This document shows, piece by piece, positions 6,182-10,342 of a stretch of DNA of 10,342 bases (the stretch's first letter is position 1; each line of letters starts with the position of its first letter). Position numbers and translations under genes: made by a program. The notes below the pieces were generated by a model that was not told the origin of the DNA, ran no database searches, and saw only the letters and a program-made list of their open reading frames with translations. The DNA lies in the NCBI GenBank assembly GCA_945860255.1, contig CAMAQI010000072.1, positions 1 to 10,342 on the forward strand. Reading direction: 5' to 3'. This DNA comes from Methylacidiphilum caldifontis (GTDB taxonomy: Bacteria; Verrucomicrobiota; Verrucomicrobiia; Methylacidiphilales; CAMAQI01).

Positions 6182-8334
6182 TTCGTTGTGTCACTCTTTT
6201 GCTTTCGTTGACCGTTGCAGCCTGTTTTGGGTTGGATTCCGCTCCGTTGACTCCTGTTGAAATCAAGGCAATCACGGTCAATGAACTAGAACAAAAAGAT
6301 CTTTCTAAATTAGGTCAGACCCTTGCCTCGGTATTGGAGCGTTACCACTATTCCCGTCAACGCATTGGACAGGATTTTACATTGAAATATTTTAATGCCT
6401 GGATCGATTACCTCGATTATACGCATATGATTTTTTATCAATCGGACATCGATGAACTCAAGCAGAAATGGATGTTGAACTTGGATCAAGTGATTTTAGA
6501 GGGAGATCCACAGTTTGGCCTCGATGTTTTTAATCGATTTATGATTCGTTTTCAAGAGCGGGAAAAGACCGTTCAAAAACTACTTCTTGATAAATATGAT
6601 TTTTCAATCGATGAAAGTTTTCTGCCGGATCGTTCAAAAGAGGCTTTCCCGAAGGATTCTGCAGAGGCTGAAAAGCTTTGGAAACTCCGTGTCAAATTTG
6701 ATCTCTTAGCAGGACGGCTCAATAAGGAAAAGTCAGAGGATACGATTAAAACAGTGAGTCGCCGATATGCACGTCGTTTAAAGGAGTTTTCTGAATATAA
6801 TGCCCAAGATGTGGTGGATGATTCGTTGCGAGTCCTCTGTCGCGTTTTTGATCCTCATTCTGATTTTTTTTCGGAAGAGGATATGGAGGATTTTAAGATC
6901 CAATCGATCGACTTGAAACTTTCCGGAATTGGAGCGGAGCTTACGGTTGAGGATGGCTATGCCAAGGTGCGTCGCGTGATTCCTGGAAGTCCTGCTGAGG
7001 GAACGAAGAAAGTAAATGCAAATGATCGTATTGTCGCTGTTGCCCAAGGAAATGAAAAGCCAGTGGATGTGATTGAAATGCCGCTTCGAAAAGTGGTGAA
7101 ATTGATTCGTGGTAAAGCGGGAACGGAGGTTCGTTTGACGATCATTCCCGCCTCTGCCCCTGATCCGACGGTTCGTCAGGTGGTTTCCATTATTCGGGGG
7201 GATATCGAACTTAAGGATGCGAAGGCTCATGCTCGATTAATCGAAGTAACCGCTGCGAATAAAGAAAAAAAACGAGTTGGCGTGATTTATTTAAATCAAT
7301 TTTATGATCGATGTTCTGATGATATCGATCGTTTTTTAAAGCGTTTTGAGCAAGAGCGGGTTCAAGGAGTGATTCTCGAGATGCGCCGAAATGGCGGCGG
7401 ATTATTGAAAGAGGCGATTGATTTGACCGGGCTTTTTATTTCCAAAGGCCCCGTGGTTCAAGTGCGCGATAGTGGGGGAGCGATTCAAGTTTATTCTGAT
7501 GAGGATGCATCGGTTCATTATTATGGACCGTTGATTTGTATGGTGGGACATCAAAGTGCCTCTGCTGCGGAGATTGTCGCAGCAGCGCTTCAAGATTATG
7601 GACGTTCGTTGATTGTCGGCGATTCTGCGACTCACGGAAAGGGGACGGTTCAGATTCTTCAAGAGATGGATAAACTGCGTAATTTCTGGGATCCACCTTT
7701 TAAAGGAGGAGTCAAGTTTACGATGCAAAAGTTTTATCGAATCAGTGGGGGGTCGACCCAACAAAAAGGGGTGATTCCTGATATTCATATTCCGAGCCTT
7801 TATGATGTGGCAGAGATGGGGGAACGCTATCTTCCTAATTGTCTTCCGTATGATGAAATTCAAGTTTCAAAATATCAGAAGTCGATGACTTTAGATTCGT
7901 TGATTCCGGCGTTGAAAAAAAGATCTGAAGAGCGGCGTGAAAAAAGTGAGGAGTTTAAGGGGTTGTATTCTGAAATTGAACTCTTTAAGAAACGTCTTTT
8001 AGATAAATCAGTTCCTTTAATGGAATCGAAACGAATTCAAGAGAAAAACGAAATGAAGGCGCGAACGGAGCTTCGCACGAAATTACGAAAAGATTCGACC
8101 GCACAAAATGAGCGGCATTGGGATATAACTTTGGATGATTTGACAGCGAACAAAACATTGGAAATGATCGCCAAGAATCCTCCTCTCAAACCGAAAAAAC
8201 AAAAAACAAGCGATTCGGAGGAGGAGGAATCTGAGGAGAGTGATGAGTTGAATGATCTTCAACTTTCCGAGGGGATTAAAATCCTTCTCGATCTTTCCTC
8301 GATGGGGCACCAACATGCAGAAATCAAGCCGTAA
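6172..8334 (+). CDS. prc: carboxy-terminal processing protease Prc/Tsp (peptidase S41A), exported
   Basis: Periplasmic protease that cuts proteins from exposed C-termini; in E. coli it processes penicillin-binding protein 3 and helps control peptidoglycan hydrolases. Residues 1-18 form a signal sequence ending VAAC, so Cys18 could be a lipidated cysteine. An N-terminal Tsp domain follows (about 40-240), then a PDZ domain about 247-335 (SGIGAELTVEDGYAKVRRV), the S41 core from about 365 with Ser464 in QSASAAE, Asp475 in LQDYG and Lys490 in THGKGTVQ, and a long C-terminal domain ending in an acidic stretch (DSEEEESEESDE). The Ser-Lys spacing is one residue longer than I recall for E. coli Tsp. 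Its 720 residues fit long Gram-negative Prc rather than short CtpA. The ATG at 6172 has AGGA at 6163-6166 and overlaps serS by 10 bp. Confidence 0.94.
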   Translation: MSVIRCVTLLLSLTVAACFGLDSAPLTPVEIKAITVNELEQKDLSKLGQTLASVLERYHYSRQRIGQDFTLKYFNAWIDYLDYTHMIFYQSDIDELKQKWMLNLDQVILEGDPQFGLDVFNRFMIRFQEREKTVQKLLLDKYDFSIDESFLPDRSKEAFPKDSAEAEKLWKLRVKFDLLAGRLNKEKSEDTIKTVSRRYARRLKEFSEYNAQDVVDDSLRVLCRVFDPHSDFFSEEDMEDFKIQSIDLKLSGIGAELTVEDGYAKVRRVIPGSPAEGTKKVNANDRIVAVAQGNEKPVDVIEMPLRKVVKLIRGKAGTEVRLTIIPASAPDPTVRQVVSIIRGDIELKDAKAHARLIEVTAANKEKKRVGVIYLNQFYDRCSDDIDRFLKRFEQERVQGVILEMRRNGGGLLKEAIDLTGLFISKGPVVQVRDSGGAIQVYSDEDASVHYYGPLICMVGHQSASAAEIVAAALQDYGRSLIVGDSATHGKGTVQILQEMDKLRNFWDPPFKGGVKFTMQKFYRISGGSTQQKGVIPDIHIPSLYDVAEMGERYLPNCLPYDEIQVSKYQKSMTLDSLIPALKKRSEERREKSEEFKGLYSEIELFKKRLLDKSVPLMESKRIQEKNEMKARTELRTKLRKDSTAQNERHWDITLDDLTANKTLEMIAKNPPLKPKKQKTSDSEEEESEESDELNDLQLSEGIKILLDLSSMGHQHAEIKP

Positions 8335-8340
8335 TACGGC
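8328..8340. promoter_or_regulatory. 13-bp palindrome at the prc stop, upstream of infA
   Basis: GCCGTAATACGGC is a perfect 6-bp dyad around one central base. It spans the prc stop codon (TAA at 8332-8334) and lies about 20 bp before the infA ATG. The one-base centre is unsuited to an RNA hairpin and no T-run follows, so a protein-binding site is more likely than a terminator, though chance is possible. Confidence 0.2.
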
Positions 8341-8356
8341 TATAACATACTATACT
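8341..8356 (+). promoter_or_regulatory. probable -10 region(s) of the infA promoter
   Basis: Two overlapping candidates are TATAAC at 8341-8346 and TATACT at 8351-8356 (five of six consensus). The second ends only 4 nt before the infA ATG at 8361, which would give a nearly leaderless mRNA; the first would give a leader of about 8 nt. No convincing -35 is seen at 16-18 bp from either. Confidence 0.35.
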
Positions 8357-8360
8357 GAAT

Positions 8361-8624
8361 ATGTCGGAAACGATTCAAGTCGAAGGACGAATCATGGCGG
8401 TTTTACCGGGGACCATGTTTCGTGTTGAATTAGGAACAAACAAGCACATTGTGCTGGCTCATATCTCGGGAAAGATGCGCAAGCATTTTGTTCGATTAAC
8501 CATGGGTGATAAAGTTATTTTGGAAATATCCCCCCATGATTTACAAAAAGGTCGAATTTTACGTCGGATTGATGCTCCCCGTCCTGGGATGCCCGGGCGT
8601 CCGATCCCCCCAAATGCCGATTAA
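8361..8624 (+). CDS. infA: translation initiation factor IF-1
   Basis: Small OB-fold protein that occupies the ribosomal A site during initiation together with IF-2 and IF-3. The family core is clear: IQVEGRIMAVLPGTMFRVEL, LAHISGKMRKHFVRL and GDKVILEISPHDLQKGRI. At 87 residues it is about 15 longer than the usual 72, because of a C-terminal tail rich in Pro and Gly (APRPGMPGRPIPPNAD). The tail is in frame, ends in TAA and is not a visible frameshift. The ATG at 8361 is fixed by the conserved N-terminus; there is no Shine-Dalgarno sequence and -10-like hexamers lie directly before it. The ribosome binding site of yajQ overlaps its stop, so the two genes form one unit. Confidence 0.94.
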   Translation: MSETIQVEGRIMAVLPGTMFRVELGTNKHIVLAHISGKMRKHFVRLTMGDKVILEISPHDLQKGRILRRIDAPRPGMPGRPIPPNAD

Positions 8625-8628
8625 GGAG
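8623..8628 (+). promoter_or_regulatory. ribosome binding site of yajQ
   Basis: AAGGAG at 8623-8628 overlaps the infA stop codon and sits 7 nt before the ATG at 8636. It is the strongest Shine-Dalgarno sequence in the window and fixes the yajQ start. Confidence 0.75.
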
Positions 8629-8635
8629 TTTAAGT

Positions 8636-9121
8636 ATGCCCTCATTTGATATTGTTTCTGAAGTCGATATGCAAGAGGTGCAGAATGCGATTGCGCAGGC
8701 CTCGAAAGAGATTTTAACCCGTTACGATTTTCGTGATGCCAAGGCGGAAATTCTCTTGGAAAAATTGGAGATTAAATTGGCGGCGGTCGATGCCTACAAA
8801 TTAAAATTTCTTGAGGAGATTGTTTTAGGAAAATTAGCCCGCAGGAACGTGAGTTTAAAAAATATTGATCGGAAAGATCCCGACATTTCACCGGTAGGTC
8901 ATGCCCGTCAGCTTTTGAAGATCAAGCAGGGGATGGAGACTGAGGATGCAAAGAAAGTCATTGCCAAAATCAAGGAGACCGGACTCAAGGTTCAGACACA
9001 GATCCAAGATGGGCAGGTTCGAGTGACTGGCAAAGATAAAGATATCCTTCAAGAGGTCATTGCGACTCTCAGGCAAATTGAATTTACGATCTCACTGAAT
9101 TTTACTAACTTCAGATCTTAA
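8636..9121 (+). CDS. yajQ: YajQ family nucleotide-binding protein (UPF0234)
   Basis: Small cytoplasmic protein of the YajQ family. Known members bind nucleotides, and a Xanthomonas member binds cyclic di-GMP, but the role in most bacteria is unknown. The 161 residues cover the full family length and wording: MPSFDIVSEVDMQEVQNAI at the N-terminus, LTRYDFRDAKAEI, a VSLKNIDRKDPD segment, and the C-terminal VQTQIQDGQVRVTGKDKDIL and LRQIEF. The ATG at 8636 follows a strong Shine-Dalgarno sequence inside the end of infA, so the two genes are probably cotranscribed and the neighbour suggests a link with translation or growth control. No domain is missing. Confidence 0.93.
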   Translation: MPSFDIVSEVDMQEVQNAIAQASKEILTRYDFRDAKAEILLEKLEIKLAAVDAYKLKFLEEIVLGKLARRNVSLKNIDRKDPDISPVGHARQLLKIKQGMETEDAKKVIAKIKETGLKVQTQIQDGQVRVTGKDKDILQEVIATLRQIEFTISLNFTNFRS

Positions 9122-9143
9122 AAAAGAACTCCCTCTCTTTAAC

Positions 9144-9149
9144 TATAAA
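9144..9149 (+). promoter_or_regulatory. possible -10 element of the esterase gene
   Basis: TATAAA at 9144-9149 ends 11 nt before the ATG at 9161. No good -35 is found at 16-18 bp. The 39-bp spacer after yajQ is AT-rich and has no Shine-Dalgarno sequence. The gene could also be read from infA-yajQ. Confidence 0.3.
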
Positions 9150-9160
9150 GATTATTTTCT

Positions 9161-10123
9161 ATGCCACTCGTCGACATGCCTCTTGAAGAACTTCACAAAT
9201 ACCAAGGAATCAACCCGAAGCCCGCTGACTTTGATTCCTACTGGGACTCCTCCCTTGCAGAGATGAAAGTGATCGATCCCAAGATCGAACTGATTCAAAC
9301 GACGGAGGTTAACTCCAAGAACATTGACTGTTTTCATCTTTATTTTACGGGGGTCGGAGGGGCTCGTATCCATGCCCATTTTTTAAGACCGAAGAGCTGT
9401 TCAGGAAAACTTCCTGCGATCGTTCAATTCCATGGCTATACGGGGAACCGGGGTGCCTGGCTTGAGAAACTCGCTTGGGCCAACGAGGGATTTATTGTCG
9501 CTTCGATGGATTGTCGAGGTCAAGGAGGTCAAAGCGAAGACTCCTCTCAAGTACTCGGAAATACGCATCATGGCCATATCATACGAGGACTCGATGATCC
9601 GGATCCCAAAAAGCTGCTTTTTCGTCAAATCTTCCTCGATTCGGCGCAGCTGGCTGGAATTCTGATGACGATGCCAGAAGTTGATTCTGCACGAGTGGCC
9701 TCCCTTGGGGGATCCCAAGGGGGGGCCTTGGCGATTGCTTGTGCGGCACTTGAACCCCGCATCTATCGTACGGCTTCAACCTATCCTTTTTTGAGCGATT
9801 ACAAACGGACCTGGAAAATGGATCTTTGTAAGGATGCCTACGCCGAACTGCGAACTTTCTTTCGTCAATTTGATCCGCTCCATGAGCGGGAAGAGGCGAT
9901 CTTTACCAAGCTCGGCTACATTGATATCCAATATTTAGCACCCCGCATCAAAGCGGAGGTCTTGATGTCAGTCGGATTGATGGATACCGTCTGTCCTCCC
10001 TCGACTCAATTTGCGATGTATAACAAAATCACTTCTGCAAAATCTTTGAGAATATATCCCGACTTTGCTCACGAAGGACTCCCCAAAGATAACGATGCCG
10101 TCTTTGCTTTTTTTTCGAAGTAA
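9161..10123 (+). CDS. acetylxylan esterase / cephalosporin-C deacetylase family protein (CE7)
   Basis: Alpha/beta-hydrolase that removes acetyl groups from xylo-oligosaccharides and similar small acetylated compounds. Family features: N-terminal MPLVDMPLEELHKYQG and DFDSYWDSSLAEM, the RGQGGQSED segment, nucleophile Ser185 in GGSQGG, Asp275 in VGLMDTVCPP and His304 in DFAHEG. The spacing of the triad is close to that I recall for Bacillus enzymes. Its 320 residues are full length. There is no signal peptide, so it should act on imported substrates in the cytoplasm. The ATG at 9161 gives the conserved start although no Shine-Dalgarno sequence precedes it. It stands alone after yajQ without other sugar genes in the window, so the natural substrate cannot be named. 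Confidence 0.92.
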   Translation: MPLVDMPLEELHKYQGINPKPADFDSYWDSSLAEMKVIDPKIELIQTTEVNSKNIDCFHLYFTGVGGARIHAHFLRPKSCSGKLPAIVQFHGYTGNRGAWLEKLAWANEGFIVASMDCRGQGGQSEDSSQVLGNTHHGHIIRGLDDPDPKKLLFRQIFLDSAQLAGILMTMPEVDSARVASLGGSQGGALAIACAALEPRIYRTASTYPFLSDYKRTWKMDLCKDAYAELRTFFRQFDPLHEREEAIFTKLGYIDIQYLAPRIKAEVLMSVGLMDTVCPPSTQFAMYNKITSAKSLRIYPDFAHEGLPKDNDAVFAFFSK

Positions 10124-10342
10124 ACTCTTAGCGTTAAATTTAAATTCGGCATCAGAAATGGAGTGGTCGGCTCCCCTGTGGCATTGGCGTCAACTTAAGG
10201 ATTTAGTGTTTTTCGATTTTTCATAGGTTTTAGGCGTTGAAAGATAGTAAGCGTAAATTCAAGCACCCCCTTGACAAACTTTAGCAATAATAAGCTCGTA
10301 AAGGTCGTAGTTGTGGAGTTTACGACGATTACTCCGCTGACT
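10124..10342. other. 219-bp gene-free right end
   Basis: No convincing gene on the + strand. It holds an AT-rich palindrome (TTAAATTTAA at 10134), a copy of the inverted-repeat arm motif at 10178-10200, a perfect -35 hexamer TTGACA at 10271-10276 without a good -10 at normal spacing (TAAGCT at 10291 is only 14 bp away), and a 7-bp dyad TCGTAAA/TTTACGA (10296-10302 with 10319-10325). On the - strand a frame is open from the right edge to a stop at 10195-10197. Confidence 0.5.
10178..10200 (+). repeat. third copy of the inverted-repeat arm motif (possible mobile-element end)
   Basis: GTGGCATTGGCGTCAACTTA resembles the reversed right arm of the 4518-4822 element (GTGCGCATAGGCGTCAACTG), with one gap and few changes, and also the left arm (ATAGGTGTCAACCTAA). 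GGCGTCAACT is identical to the right arm. It could be the edge of a related element that continues beyond the window. Confidence 0.4.

Noticed and set aside
5448..6281. 277-codon minus-strand frame opposite serS
   Set aside because: It is the antisense shadow of serS, whose motifs are intact. Its content is low-complexity (many Tyr, Pro, Ser and His) and it crosses into prc, as expected for a mirror frame of a strongly biased gene.
6864..6871. run of eight T in prc, and a similar run at 10108-10115 near the end of the esterase gene
   Set aside because: Both frames continue normally through the runs with the expected family content, so no programmed or actual frameshift is supported.
9432..9665. 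short frames on both strands within the esterase gene
   Set aside because: They are out-of-frame shadows of an intact CE7 esterase with a complete triad.
10259..10342. second minus-strand frame open from the right edge (..HNYDLYELIIAKVCQGGA, then stop)
   Set aside because: Only 27 codons, not recognised, and it competes with the other minus-strand frame; too short to call.

Overview
The window looks like a chromosomal segment of a Gram-negative bacterium, most likely from the PVC group and probably Verrucomicrobiota. This placement is inferred from the wording of several proteins: the PolX PHP domain, the long Prc/Tsp protease and the CE7 esterase. The presence of a LolD-type ATPase and exported proteins also indicates an outer membrane. 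All confident genes lie on the + strand and are housekeeping genes with intact catalytic motifs.

Layout, left to right: the 3' part of polX (DNA repair polymerase with PHP nuclease domain, running off the left edge); tig (trigger factor); clpP; lolD; an exported TPR protein coupled to lolD by an ATGA overlap; a gene-free stretch of about 396 bp; serS overlapping prc; infA followed by yajQ; a CE7 acetyl-esterase gene; and a 219-bp gene-free right end. The probable transcription units are tig-clpP-lolD-TPR (protein folding, proteolysis and envelope), serS-prc, infA-yajQ and a single esterase gene. Genes that head a unit (tig, serS, infA, esterase) have a -10-like hexamer close to the ATG and no Shine-Dalgarno sequence. 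Most internal genes have one.

The least ordinary part is the stretch after the TPR gene. Positions 4518-4822 form a nested inverted repeat of about 305 bp. It has 35-bp outer arms (31/35 identical) and three or four further pairing blocks inside, so the whole unit can fold back on itself. Differences between the arms mostly give G-U pairs in RNA read from the + strand. It codes for nothing convincing and resembles a MITE-like or structured-RNA intergenic repeat. A related copy of its arm motif (around GGCGTCAAC) recurs near the right end of the window at about 10178-10200, which may be the edge of another mobile element. I found no CRISPR array, tRNA, rRNA, defence system or clearly new multi-gene system.
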